A DNA stretch of 64,000 nt from Zoogloea dura (GTDB lineage Bacteria > Pseudomonadota > Gammaproteobacteria > Burkholderiales > Rhodocyclaceae): assembly GCF_012927165.1 (NCBI RefSeq), contig NZ_JABBGA010000012.1, forward strand, positions 62,001-126,000, given 5' to 3'. The notes beneath the pieces are model-generated. The model had not been told where the DNA came from. It worked only from the letters and a program-made list of their open reading frames with translations, and made no database searches. Each line of letters begins with the position of its first letter. Position 1 is the first letter of the stretch. Positions 30,065 to 39,911 of this stretch are shown here, piece after piece. The position numbers were made by a program, and so were the translations under genes.

Positions 30065-31051
<987 letters not shown>

Positions 31052-31145
31052 GAGCATCTCCATGGGGAATGGTTGGCGAATCATTGGTGATCTGCCGCAC
31101 CGCAACAGAATCGGACAAACCGGAAGTTACACACACCAAGTTTCA

Positions 31146-31202
31146 GTTTCGTTACAAGTCATCAAAACTTCGCCGACGGCAGCCCTTCATCAAACCTTCA
31201 TC
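31146..31202. promoter_or_regulatory. PHO-box-like repeats between pstS and the PhoX gene
   Basis: CTTCATC-AAAC-CTTCATC (31185-31202) is a perfect 7-4-7 direct repeat, the layout of the PhoB binding site (CTGTCAT-AWAW-CTGTCAT). Upstream, AGTCATC-AAAA-CTTCGCC (31157-31174) and GTTTCGT (31146-31152) continue the 11-base period. Both flanking operons are of the phosphate-starvation type, which makes PhoB control of both likely. Confidence 0.65.
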
Positions 31203-31256
31203 TCCGCGAGTCACGATGCCGGGGCTAATTTGTCCCCCTTTTGGAGAACCGCAAGA

Positions 31257-33434
31257 ATGTCCCAGCTGCCCGGCACCACCCCCGAAACCTCCCTGATGAA
31301 CGACGGTGAAGTCGCCAATCCGTCCGCCAACACCCACATCCAGGACATCATCGACGTTCGCCTGAGCCGTCGTGGCGTTCTCAAGGGCGGCATCGCGGCC
31401 ACCACCACGGCCCTCTTCGGCAGCCTCGGCATGGCCGCCTGCGGCGGCAGCGGCAGCTCGCGCCACGGCGTACCGGCCCTCGGCTTCGAGGCCGTCGCCA
31501 AGAACCTCAACGACAAGGTCACCGTGCCGGCCGGCTACGAAGTCAGCATCCTGCACGCCCTCGGCGACCCGCTGAGCAGCACCGACGCCGCCTGGGCCGA
31601 CAACGGCAGCGAGAGCGCCGAGTCCTACAACCGCCGCGTCGGCGACGGCCACGACGGCATGCACTACTTCGGCCTGTCCGACAGCGGCGCCTTCGACGCC
31701 AAGCGCTCCGACAAGGGCCTGCTGTGCGTCAACCACGAATACGTGGTCGGCCCCAACGCCCTGCACCCCAACGGCCGCACCGCCGGCAGCGCCCGCGTGG
31801 CCTCCGAGGTGGAGAAGGAAATCTACGCCCACGGCGTCAGCATCAGCGAGATCCGCCGCGGCAGCACCGGCACCGCCCTCAGCGTCACCAAGGGCTCCAG
31901 CTTCAACCGCCGCATCACCTCCGCCACCCCGATGGCCTTCAGCGGCCCGGCCAAGGGCAACGCCATCCTGCGCACCAAGTTCTCGCCGGACGGCACCACC
32001 ACCCGCGGCACCAACAACAACTGCGGCAACGGCTACACCCCCTGGGGCACCTACCTCACCTGTGAAGAAAACTTCACCAACGTGATCAGCCGCGCCGCCG
32101 GCGACAACGACCTGCGCAGCGCCAAGGAAATCGTCGCCCTCAACCGCTACGGCATGACCCAGGGCCGCAAGAGCCCCTACCTGTGGGACACCGCCGGCAG
32201 CGACGACCTGTTCGTGCGCTGGAGCGCCTCCGTCACCGGCGCCAGCGCCGCCGAAGACTACCGCAACGTCTTCAACACCTTCGGCTGGATCGTCGAGATC
32301 GATCCCTTCGCCCCCACCTCCACCCCGCTCAAGCACACCGCCCTCGGCCGCTTCGCCCACGAAGGCTGCTGGCCCTGCACCGCCGTGGCGGGCAAGCCGG
32401 TGGTCTTCTACATGGGTGACGACAACCGCAACGACTACATCTACAAGTTCGTCTCCAAGGCCCTGTGGGACGCCGCCGACGTGGGCAAGGGCCACACCGC
32501 CGGCATCAAGTACATGAGCGAGGGCACCCTCTACGTCGCCAAGTTCAACGCCGACGGCAGCGGCACCTGGGTCGAGCTGACCCACGGCAAGAACGGCCTC
32601 ACCGCCGGCAACGCCACCTACGCCTTCGCCGATCAGGCCGACGTGGTCACCCACGCCCGTCTGGCCGGTGACGTGGTGGGCGCCACCAAGATGGACCGCC
32701 CGGAATGGGGCGCCGTCAACCCGATCAACGGCGAGGTCTACATGACCCTCACCAACAACAGCAACCGGGTCTCCCCCAGCGCCACCCCCACCGGCAGCCA
32801 GCTCAAGCCGGACACCGCCAACCCGCGCTACTACGAAGACATCAAGGGCACCAGCACTTCCCAGAAGGGCAACCCCAACGGCCACATCATCCGCTGGCGC
32901 GAAGCCGGCAATGAGCCCGCCGCCACCACCTTCACCTGGGACATCTACCTGTTCGGCGCCGAAGCCGGCGCTGCTGCGAACGTCAATCTGTCCGGCCTGA
33001 CCGCGGTGAACGACTTCTCCAGCCCGGACGGCCTGTGGTTCGACCAGAACGGCATGCTGTGGATCCAGACCGACGACGGCGCCTACACCGACGTCACCAA
33101 CTGCATGATGCTGGCCGCCATCCCCGGCAAGGTCGGCGACGGCTCGGCCGTCACCGCCGCCGGCGGCACCCCCACCATCAAGGGCGCCAACGCCACCGAC
33201 GCCACCGTGCGCCGCTTCCTGGTCGGCCCGAAGGAGTGCGAGATCACCGGTGTGGCCATGACCCCGGACCGCAAGACCCTGTTCATCAACGTCCAGCACC
33301 CGGGCGAAGATGGCAGCATCGCCTCCCCCAAGAGCGCCTGGCCCGCCAGCCAGACCGACGCCAGCTCCACCAAGCGTCCGCGCTCCGCCACCGTGGTGAT
33401 CACCCGCAGCAACGGCGGCGAGATCGCGGTGTAA
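31257..33434 (+). CDS. phoX: PhoX-type alkaline phosphatase (DUF839), Tat-exported
   Basis: A 725-residue protein. A twin-arginine signal, LSRRGVLKGGIAATTTALFG, at about residues 36-55 sends it folded across the inner membrane; AACGG after it may be a lipoprotein-like site. The DUF839 body shows conserved motifs such as GLLCVNHEYV, GYTPWGTYLTCEENFTN, GRFAHEGCWP, VVFYMGDDNRNDYIYKFVS and SSPDGLWFDQNGMLWIQTDDG. Characterised PhoX enzymes use calcium and iron to hydrolyse phosphomonoesters under phosphate starvation. Start ATG 31257 has GGAG 10 bases upstream. It is divergent from pstS. Some DUF839 proteins have unknown activity, so the enzyme name rests on family and context. Confidence 0.88.
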   Translation: MSQLPGTTPETSLMNDGEVANPSANTHIQDIIDVRLSRRGVLKGGIAATTTALFGSLGMAACGGSGSSRHGVPALGFEAVAKNLNDKVTVPAGYEVSILHALGDPLSSTDAAWADNGSESAESYNRRVGDGHDGMHYFGLSDSGAFDAKRSDKGLLCVNHEYVVGPNALHPNGRTAGSARVASEVEKEIYAHGVSISEIRRGSTGTALSVTKGSSFNRRITSATPMAFSGPAKGNAILRTKFSPDGTTTRGTNNNCGNGYTPWGTYLTCEENFTNVISRAAGDNDLRSAKEIVALNRYGMTQGRKSPYLWDTAGSDDLFVRWSASVTGASAAEDYRNVFNTFGWIVEIDPFAPTSTPLKHTALGRFAHEGCWPCTAVAGKPVVFYMGDDNRNDYIYKFVSKALWDAADVGKGHTAGIKYMSEGTLYVAKFNADGSGTWVELTHGKNGLTAGNATYAFADQADVVTHARLAGDVVGATKMDRPEWGAVNPINGEVYMTLTNNSNRVSPSATPTGSQLKPDTANPRYYEDIKGTSTSQKGNPNGHIIRWREAGNEPAATTFTWDIYLFGAEAGAAANVNLSGLTAVNDFSSPDGLWFDQNGMLWIQTDDGAYTDVTNCMMLAAIPGKVGDGSAVTAAGGTPTIKGANATDATVRRFLVGPKECEITGVAMTPDRKTLFINVQHPGEDGSIASPKSAWPASQTDASSTKRPRSATVVITRSNGGEIAV

Positions 33435-33474
33435 CACCCGCCTCAACCAGCCCTCAGATCTGTCAGTCCCTTTT

Positions 33475-33504
33475 CGGCCTCCCCTCGGGGAGGCCGTCTT
33501 TTTT
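33475..33504 (+). terminator. Intrinsic terminator of the PhoX gene
   Basis: CGGCCTCCC-CTCG-GGGAGGCCG (33475-33496), a 9-bp GC-rich stem, followed by TCTTTTTT. It lies 41 bases after the stop. Confidence 0.93.
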
Positions 33505-33527
33505 GCACCGAGCCAACCGAGGGCCAT

Positions 33528-33590
33528 CCCGAGGCATCGTCGCACGCTCCCGTGGCATCGGCGGGTTCTCCCGCGGCATCGGCCTGCTCG
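33528..33590. repeat. Three 21-bp direct repeats
   Basis: CCCGAGGCATCG, CCCGTGGCATCG and CCCGCGGCATCG begin at 33528, 33549 and 33570, exactly 21 bases apart. In either strand they read as a heptad (SRGI-x3 on plus, MPR-x4 on minus), but there is no start or ribosome binding site that supports a gene. The 33435-33757 region is otherwise gene-free: it holds the PhoX terminator, these repeats, a perfect hairpin (33630-33660) and the porin terminator. Confidence 0.6.
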
Positions 33591-33629
33591 TTTGCGCCTT
33601 TATTGGGCGGTTTTCCGTTGTTTTGGGCT

Positions 33630-33660
33630 GAATTGGCCGGGATTTCGCCCCGGCCAATTC
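33630..33660. repeat. Perfect 12-bp hairpin in the phoX-porin gap
   Basis: GAATTGGCCGGG (33630-33641) is exactly complementary to CCCGGCCAATTC (33649-33660) with a 7-base loop. Neither strand has a U-run after it, so it is not a standard intrinsic terminator. It may be an extragenic palindrome. Confidence 0.6.
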
Positions 33661-33704
33661 AAGGTGGAAGAGCGGAAAGCCGACCAGCAAAGGCAACCCC
33701 AATG

Positions 33705-33728
33705 AAAAGGGCGGCCCGCAGGCCGCCC
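33705..33728 (-). terminator. Intrinsic terminator of the porin gene
   Basis: On the minus strand GGGCGGCC-TGCG-GGCCGCCC is followed by TTTTCATT. It lies 29 bases after the porin stop codon. Confidence 0.85.
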
Positions 33729-33757
33729 CCTCATGCTGCAATCTTCCGATCAGTGGA

Positions 33758-34921
33758 TCAGAAGGTGTGGCGCAGGCCCAGGGAGATACCCTGAACGGTG
33801 GCGCCCACGGTGCTGGCACCGCCCGGCAGGCTGCCGGTGTTCACGCCGGCGGCATTCACGCCGAAGTCGTAGGAGGCCGCCTTGTCGTTGTTGATCATGG
33901 CGTAGGTGGCCTTCAGGCTGGTGCGCTTGGACAGGCTGTGCAGCACGCCCACCTCGAACAGCTTGGCGCCGGAGTCATCCTGGCTGGTGCCATTGCGCTT
34001 CACGTCGCGGGCCACGTAAACCTGGCCGAGCAGCTTGGTGGCCGGGGTCACGTCGAAGGTGGCACCAAAGCCATACACGGCCTGGGTGAACTTGGCACCG
34101 CCAAAGTCGTCGGCGCGGGCCAGATCGAAGATCGCGCGGACAGTCGCCGGGCCGAAGTTGTAGCTACCGCCCACGCGCAGGTCGGCCACCTTGGTGTCGG
34201 CCGCATTGCCCAGGGACACGGCGTTGTAGGTCACCGCCGCCATCACCGGGCCGCCGGAGTACTTCACACCCACGTCGTAGCCGGTGGTGTTGGCGGAGCT
34301 CAGGCCGTGCAGGGACTTGTTCTCATTGGCCACATAGGCCAGCGTGGCATTGACACCGGCGAAGGTCGGGGACACATAGGCCACGGCGTTCTTCCAGCGG
34401 TTGTCGAAGATCGACTGGCAGCTGCTGGAACGGGCGCAGGTGGAGCCGCCGGCGTAGTCGCCGGTGGCGCTGGTGGAACCCAGCAGGCGGTTGCCCAGCT
34501 TGCCGAGGATGCCGGCGTTGGCGCCGATGCCGGTGGCACCCGGGTTCACGTCCAGGGCGGTGCCCAGGGCGCGGGTCGGGCCGGTCAGGGTGCCCAGCAC
34601 GACGGTACCGAAACCACCGCTGAGGCCGACGAAGCTGTCGCGGTTGGTGCTCAGGGTGCCGGCGCTGTCGAAGCTCACGCCGCTTTCAAACTGGAACAGG
34701 GCGGTCAGGCCGTTGCCCAGGTTCTCGCTGCCCTTGAAACCCAGGTAGGAGGAGTTGGTGGACACGCGGTTGGTGTTGCCAAGTTCATTCTTGGCATCGC
34801 CACCGATCTTCACCATGTCGAAGGACGCATCTGCAACACCATAGACGGTCACGTTGGACTGGGCGAAAACGCCGGTGGATGCGAGGCCGGCAACTGCCAG
34901 GGCGATCAGTTTCTTTTGCAT
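33758..34921 (-). CDS. Outer-membrane porin, betaproteobacterial Gram-negative porin family
   Basis: A 387-residue protein. The signal peptide MQKKLIALAVAGLASTGVFA is followed by QSNVTVYGVADASFD, the classical first strand of neisserial/rhodocyclacean trimeric porins. The chain is rich in alternating beta-strand pattern and contains SSYLGFKGSENLGNGLTALF and FVGLSGGFGTVVLG. It ends in the aromatic C-terminus LGLRHTF needed for outer-membrane insertion. The extracellular loop with STCARSSSCQSIFDN has two cysteines that may form a disulfide. GGAG lies 6 bases before ATG 34921. It is a general diffusion porin; substrate selectivity is not evident. It is monocistronic with its own terminator. Confidence 0.92.
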   Translation of the reverse strand: MQKKLIALAVAGLASTGVFAQSNVTVYGVADASFDMVKIGGDAKNELGNTNRVSTNSSYLGFKGSENLGNGLTALFQFESGVSFDSAGTLSTNRDSFVGLSGGFGTVVLGTLTGPTRALGTALDVNPGATGIGANAGILGKLGNRLLGSTSATGDYAGGSTCARSSSCQSIFDNRWKNAVAYVSPTFAGVNATLAYVANENKSLHGLSSANTTGYDVGVKYSGGPVMAAVTYNAVSLGNAADTKVADLRVGGSYNFGPATVRAIFDLARADDFGGAKFTQAVYGFGATFDVTPATKLLGQVYVARDVKRNGTSQDDSGAKLFEVGVLHSLSKRTSLKATYAMINNDKAASYDFGVNAAGVNTGSLPGGASTVGATVQGISLGLRHTF

Positions 34922-35147
34922 CAGGTTCTCCATTTGATTGAGGTCAGGCGCGTGCCGCAGCGTCACGGTCAGCCTGTTCTGCCTGCCGGACCGCCGCAAT
35001 GGCAAGGACATTGCAGCGCAGCAAAGAGCAGACCGCGGCGGAGCATATCGCCCGGATATTTCAGCCTTGTTGCGTTGTGCCCAAGACTGTCCGCCGCACA
35101 TCAAATAAGAGAAGACGAGGCGCCGGGGCCCTGCCCCGGGCCACGGA

Positions 35148-35834
35148 TCACATCCCGAGGGAGTCGAGAAAGGCGTCGGTCTCCGAGCGGGTGTCCCCGG
35201 CCGGCGCCGCCTCAGGCTGCTGGCCGGCCTGGTCGAACAGATCCTCCGGGTTGACACTGTCCTGGGTATCAAAGTCGAAGAGCTTGATGAACTCGGTGCG
35301 GTCCACCGCCAGCTCGAGGTAGAAGACGTTGCCGGCGCCGGTGTAGAAGGTCACCCGGCGAGCCTCCGGCTGGTCCATGTGGGTGTCCACGCTGAGCATG
35401 ACCTGCTTGTTCAGCGCCAGCATCTTGGGCTGGTTCTGCGTGATGTGGGTCTGGAACTCCTGGCGTACCTGGCCGGTGAAGTCGCCGACGATCTGGTTCA
35501 TCAGCTCGCCCATCACGTTGGAGACCTCGTCGGAAGTGTGGGAGCGGGCCAGCTCATCGCGCGCCATGCCCATGCTCAGCATGTAGCTGGCGTACAGCTC
35601 CATCGCCGCCTGCGACGAGAAGTTGATGATGACCAAGCCGGAGAAACCTCCGTCGAACAGCACAAAACAGCCGATGTCGGGCTTGAGGCAAGTCTTGGTG
35701 ATGCGCTGGACCATCGCGGAGTACTGGATCTTGCTGGCGGTGGCTGCGGTCAGCACCTTGCTGACCGAATTGCACAGGCTGACCAGCAGATCCTCGGTAC
35801 CGCAGACGACGGTGTTCTTGTCTTGGAAGCTCAT
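35148..35834 (-). CDS. DUF3334 protein, CheX/CheC-like fold
   Basis: A 228-residue cytoplasmic protein. I recognise the DUF3334 pattern: SVSKVLTAATASKIQYSAMV, DIGCFVLFDGGFSGLVIINF, and EVSNVMGELMNQIVGDFTGQ. The last resembles the E-x3-N signature of CheC/CheX/FliY phosphatases, so a role in chemotaxis or signalling is possible, but the function is not established. The C-terminal 35 residues (after VNPEDLFDQAG) are acidic and disordered and end in DAFLDSLGM. Start ATG 35834 is chosen over 35891 because the extra N-terminal residues lack family similarity; neither has a good ribosome binding site. It is a single gene between the porin and the TRAP operon. Confidence 0.7.
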   Translation of the reverse strand: MSFQDKNTVVCGTEDLLVSLCNSVSKVLTAATASKIQYSAMVQRITKTCLKPDIGCFVLFDGGFSGLVIINFSSQAAMELYASYMLSMGMARDELARSHTSDEVSNVMGELMNQIVGDFTGQVRQEFQTHITQNQPKMLALNKQVMLSVDTHMDQPEARRVTFYTGAGNVFYLELAVDRTEFIKLFDFDTQDSVNPEDLFDQAGQQPEAAPAGDTRSETDAFLDSLGM

Positions 35835-36056
35835 GATTGAAGACTCGCTCGGCAATGTACGGATAAGGGACAAAAAGCGGGGAGAACCCACCGGTGGTTT
35901 GACGGCCCGGAAGGCGCCGGCTTGAGGGCCGGATCAAAATCCTTCGTCATCCGGCCCGGCCGTGCCAGGGGCACCCGACTTAACTGGGGCGCAACATTCG
36001 CCCCCTATGCTGCTGCACCATTCCGTCTCCCCGCCTGCATGGGCACCCCTGCTGCC

Positions 36057-36956
36057 ATGGCGCTCCGCTCAGCGACCTCCCCGCTCCGCCCCCTCCTCCT
36101 CGCCCCCCTGCTTGCGCTCTGCCTGGCGGCCTGCTCCCCGCAGCAGCTGGTGCTGCGCAATCTGGCCGACCAGCTGGCCACCCAGGGCGGCGCCAGCGAG
36201 GACGACCCGGAGCTGGCCCGCGACGCCGCGGCCTTCTACCTGAAACTGTCCGAGGCGGTGCTGCGCGACCTGCCCGATCATGCCGGGCTGGCCGCCGCCA
36301 CCGCCGGCGGCTTCACCCAGTATGCCTACGCCTTCGTCGCCTTCGAGGCCGACCGCCTGGACAGCCGCGACGCGCGCGCCGCCCAGCGCCTGCGCGAACG
36401 CGCGGCACGCCTCTACCGGCGCGGCCGCGACCACGCCCTGGCTGCCCTCGATGCCCGCCACCCCGGCTTTGCCCGCGCCCTGCGCCAGGGCCCGCAACCG
36501 CGCCTGGCCGCCGACGAGCTGCCCCTCGCCTACTGGGGCGCAGCAGCGTGGGGCGCCGCGATCTCCCTGTCGAAGGACGACCCCGACGCGGTGGCCGACC
36601 TGCCGCTGGCCCGGCGCCTCGCCGAGCTGGCCTGGCAGACCGACCCGGCCTTTGGCGGCGGTGATCTGGCCGGCCTGATGGGCAGCTTCGAGGCGGCCCG
36701 CCCCGGCGGCAGCCCGACCCGCGCCCTGGCATATTTCGACGAGGCCATCCGCCTGTCCGGCGGACGCAGCGCCGGCGCCCTGGTCGCCAAGGCCGAGGGC
36801 ATCGCCCAGCCGGCCGGCGACAAGGAAGCCTTCCTGGCCCTGCTGCGCCAGGCCGAAAGCATCAAGGATGCCCCCGGCAGCCCGCGCGCCCTCGCAAACG
36901 AGGTGATGCGCCGCCGCGCCCGCTGGCTGATCGACAACGCCGACGACCTGTTCTGA
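36057..36956 (+). CDS. TRAP transporter-associated lipoprotein TatT
   Basis: About 299 residues. The N-terminus is a lipoprotein signal (RPLLLAPLLALCLAAC, Cys26), so it is anchored to a membrane on the periplasmic side. The rest is helical and Ala-rich with TPR-like repeats (AGLAAATAGGFTQYAYAFVA, SPTRALAYFDEAIRLSGG). This is the TatT (T component) family that accompanies TRAP transporters and is thought to hand ligand to the DctP-type receptor. The next genes are DctP and DctQM, which supports it. ATG 36039 is an alternative start; neither has a clear ribosome binding site. Confidence 0.75.
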   Translation: MALRSATSPLRPLLLAPLLALCLAACSPQQLVLRNLADQLATQGGASEDDPELARDAAAFYLKLSEAVLRDLPDHAGLAAATAGGFTQYAYAFVAFEADRLDSRDARAAQRLRERAARLYRRGRDHALAALDARHPGFARALRQGPQPRLAADELPLAYWGAAAWGAAISLSKDDPDAVADLPLARRLAELAWQTDPAFGGGDLAGLMGSFEAARPGGSPTRALAYFDEAIRLSGGRSAGALVAKAEGIAQPAGDKEAFLALLRQAESIKDAPGSPRALANEVMRRRARWLIDNADDLF

Positions 36957-37003
36957 GCCCGCCCCATCCTCTTGTTGTCTCCTCCCGCCTCCAGAAAGAC
37001 GCC

Positions 37004-38017
37004 ATGATCTCCATCGGCCGTATCACCGCCCTCGCCACCCTCACCCTCGCCCTGCTCGCCAGCGCCCCGGCCTTTGCCGCCGGCCAGCTGCGCATCGGCA
37101 CCCTGGCGCCCAAGAACTCCCTCTACCACCGCCAGCTGATGGAGGTTGGCGAGGCCTGGCGCAGCGCCGAGGGTGAAGGCGCCAAATACCTCATCTACCC
37201 GGATGGCAGCCAGGGCGGCGAGACCGACATGGCCCGCCGCATGCGCATCGGCCAGCTGCAGGGCGCCCTGCTGTCGGTGGTCGGCCTGCGCGAGATCGAG
37301 CCCTCCATTGCCGCCCTGCAGAACATGCCCCTGCTCTTCCGCAGCTGGGAGGAGGTGGATTACGTGCGCGAGAAGATGCGCCCGGTGATGGAAAAGAAGT
37401 TCCTCGACAAGGGCTTCGTGGTGCTCGCCTGGGGCGACGCCGGCTGGGTGCGCTTCTTCTCGAAGGAGGCCGCCCAGCGCCCCGACGACTACCGCCGGAT
37501 GAAGTTCTTCGCCTGGGCCGGCGAATCCGAGCAGCAGGAGATCATGAAGAGCCTGGGCTACACCCCGGTGCCCCTGGAGACCAGCGACATCCTGCCCTCA
37601 ATCCAGACCGGCATGATCAACGCCGTGCCGGCCACGCCTTACTTCGCCCTGGCCAGCCAGGTCTATGACACCGCCCCACACATGCTCGACATCAACTGGG
37701 CCCCCATCGTCGGCGCCCTCGTCGTCACCAAGAAGAGCTGGGACGCGATGAGCCCGGCCGCCCGCGAAGCCTTGCGGGTGGCCGGCGAGAAGGCCGGCCT
37801 GCAGATGCGCACCAAGGCCCGCCAGGAAGTGGATGAAGCTGTCGAGGCCATGAAGAAACGCGGCCTGCAGGTGCACCGCCCGACCCCCGATCAGATGAAG
37901 GAATGGAACGACCTGGCCGACAAGCTCTACCCGCGCATCCGCGGCCGCATGGTGCCCGCCGAGACCTTCGACGAAGTCTTCGCCCTGCTCAAGGCCTACC
38001 GCGCCGGCAAGCGCTGA
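37004..38017 (+). CDS. TRAP transporter substrate-binding protein (DctP family)
   Basis: A 337-residue periplasmic receptor. The signal peptide (ITALATLTLALLASAPAFAA) is followed by LRIGTLAPKNSLYHRQLMEV. It has the family core DILPSIQTGMINAVPATPYF and FFAWAGESEQQEIMKSLGY, where an organic acid carboxylate is normally bound by a conserved Arg; the exact ligand cannot be told. It belongs with the TatT lipoprotein upstream (47 bases) and the fused permease downstream (43 bases). Confidence 0.85.
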   Translation: MISIGRITALATLTLALLASAPAFAAGQLRIGTLAPKNSLYHRQLMEVGEAWRSAEGEGAKYLIYPDGSQGGETDMARRMRIGQLQGALLSVVGLREIEPSIAALQNMPLLFRSWEEVDYVREKMRPVMEKKFLDKGFVVLAWGDAGWVRFFSKEAAQRPDDYRRMKFFAWAGESEQQEIMKSLGYTPVPLETSDILPSIQTGMINAVPATPYFALASQVYDTAPHMLDINWAPIVGALVVTKKSWDAMSPAAREALRVAGEKAGLQMRTKARQEVDEAVEAMKKRGLQVHRPTPDQMKEWNDLADKLYPRIRGRMVPAETFDEVFALLKAYRAGKR

Positions 38018-38060
38018 GCCGCCCCGCCCTCCACCCGCCGTGCTCCCCGCCCGAGACCCC

Positions 38061-39875
38061 ATGCGCCGCCTGACCGCCTTTGACGAAGCCATCGCCTCCA
38101 CCGCGCTGGCCCTGATGACCCTGATCCCGCTGGTGGAGATCGCTCTGCGCCCACTGCACGGCAAGGGCATCGACAACGCCCCCCTGCTGGTCCAGCACCT
38201 GGGCCTGGTGCTGGCGATGTTCGGCGCGGTGCTGGCGGAAAGAGGCGGTCACCTGACGACCCTCGGCAGCGGCCTGGCGAACGCCAGGCAGCCGGCCCTG
38301 CGCCATGCCGCGCACTACCTGGCCAAGGGCGGCTCCGCGCTGCTGGCCGGCATGCTGGCCGCCGCCAGCTGGGCCTTCGTGGCCAGCGAGCTGGGCGCCG
38401 GGCGGGAGCTGGCCTACGGGCTGCCGGTGTGGACGGTGCAGGCGCTGATGCCGGCCGGCTTCCTGATCCTGGGTGTCAAGCTGGGCAGCCGCTGCACACC
38501 CCGCCCCATGCTGCGGCACCTGCTCGGCGCGGCCCTCGCCGGGGCCGGCTTCCTGTTCGCCCATCACTTCGACGGCGCCAGCCTGCCGCTGGCACCGCTG
38601 GCGCTCTTCCTGCTGGCGGTGCTGCTGGCCGGCGCGCCGATCTTCGCGGTGCTGGGCGGCCTGGCCCTGGCGCTGTTCTGGTCGGAGGGCCAGCCGATTG
38701 CGTCGGTCCCGCTGTCGCACTACCAGATCACGGTGAATCCCTCGCTGCCTGCGCTGCCCCTGTTCACCCTGGCCGGCCTGGTCTTTGCCCGCAGCGGCGC
38801 GGCCGGGCGGCTGGGGCGGCTGTTCACCGCCTGCTTCGGCGGCGGGCCTTTCGGCACGGTGGTGGCGGCGGCCCTGCTGTGCTCCTGCTTCACCGCCTTC
38901 ACCGGCGGCAGCGGCGTCACCATCCTGGCCCTGGGCGGCCTGCTGCTGCCCCTGCTGACCCAGGCCGGCGTGCCGGAACGCAAGGGCATCAGCCTGGTGA
39001 CCAGCGCCAGCGCCCTGGGCGTGCTGCTGGCCCCCTCGGTGCCGCTGATCATGTACGCGATCATCGCCCGGGTGCCGATCAACACCATGTTCCTGGCCGG
39101 CGTGGTGCCGGCCCTGGTGATGGTGGCATCGCTGCTGGCTGTGGGCGGCTACCTCGGCCGCAAATCGGTGCCGCAGCCGGGCACCGCCAGCATCCCCCGC
39201 GCCAGCCTGGCGGCCACTCTGGCGGCGGCCTGGGCTGCGCGCTGGGAGATCCTGGCGCCGCTGGTCGCCATCGGCTCGCTGGTCAGCGGCCTGGCGACCC
39301 CCACCGAGAGCGCCGCGCTGACCGCCGCCTATGCCATCCTCACCCAGGCCCTGGCGCACCGGGAGCTGGACTGGGCAACCCTGCGCCGCTGCCTGGCGGA
39401 TTGCGCCCAGGTGATCGGCGGGGTGATGCTGATCCTCGGCATGGCGCTGGGGCTGACCAACTACCTGGTGGATGCGGGCATCCCGGATGCGGCGGTGGAA
39501 TGGGTGCAGGCCGCCCTGCCCAACAAGTTCGCCTTCCTGGTGGCGCTGAACGTCTTCCTGTTCCTGGCCGGCGCGCTGATGGAGATCTATGCGGCCATCG
39601 TGGTGCTGGTGCCCCTGCTGCTGCCGGTGGCGATCAGCTACGGGATCGACCCGGTGCATTTCGGGGTGATCTTCCTGGCGGTGATGGAGATGGGTTTCCT
39701 GTGCCCGCCGGCGGGCATGAACATCTTCTTTGCCTCGGCGATGTTCGCGCGGCCAATCCGGGAGATCGCGGTGTCGGTGCTGCCGGCGCTGCTGGCGATC
39801 TTCCTGGGCGCGCTGGTGATCTCGTGGGTGCCACAGCTGGCCACCGCCCTGCCGGCGTGGGCAGGGCTGCACTGA
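38061..39875 (+). CDS. Fused TRAP transporter permease (DctQ-DctM)
   Basis: A 604-residue inner-membrane protein. The first 170 residues are a DctQ-like small subunit with four membrane segments (AFDEAIASTALALMTLIPLVE at the start). The rest is a DctM-like large subunit with about 12 segments, including GAPIFAVLGGLALAL, TGGSGVTILALGGLLLPLL, GLATPTESAALTAAYA and ELGAG-type turns. It takes the substrate from the DctP protein using a sodium gradient. Fusion of Q and M occurs in part of the TRAP family and in TatT-linked systems. ATG 38061 is preferred over a GTG at 38040; the upstream CGAGA is a weak ribosome binding site. Confidence 0.87.
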   Translation: MRRLTAFDEAIASTALALMTLIPLVEIALRPLHGKGIDNAPLLVQHLGLVLAMFGAVLAERGGHLTTLGSGLANARQPALRHAAHYLAKGGSALLAGMLAAASWAFVASELGAGRELAYGLPVWTVQALMPAGFLILGVKLGSRCTPRPMLRHLLGAALAGAGFLFAHHFDGASLPLAPLALFLLAVLLAGAPIFAVLGGLALALFWSEGQPIASVPLSHYQITVNPSLPALPLFTLAGLVFARSGAAGRLGRLFTACFGGGPFGTVVAAALLCSCFTAFTGGSGVTILALGGLLLPLLTQAGVPERKGISLVTSASALGVLLAPSVPLIMYAIIARVPINTMFLAGVVPALVMVASLLAVGGYLGRKSVPQPGTASIPRASLAATLAAAWAARWEILAPLVAIGSLVSGLATPTESAALTAAYAILTQALAHRELDWATLRRCLADCAQVIGGVMLILGMALGLTNYLVDAGIPDAAVEWVQAALPNKFAFLVALNVFLFLAGALMEIYAAIVVLVPLLLPVAISYGIDPVHFGVIFLAVMEMGFLCPPAGMNIFFASAMFARPIREIAVSVLPALLAIFLGALVISWVPQLATALPAWAGLH

Positions 39876-39911
39876 ACGGGGCTGCCCAGGTCGGCCCGGC
39901 CGGCCTGGTGC

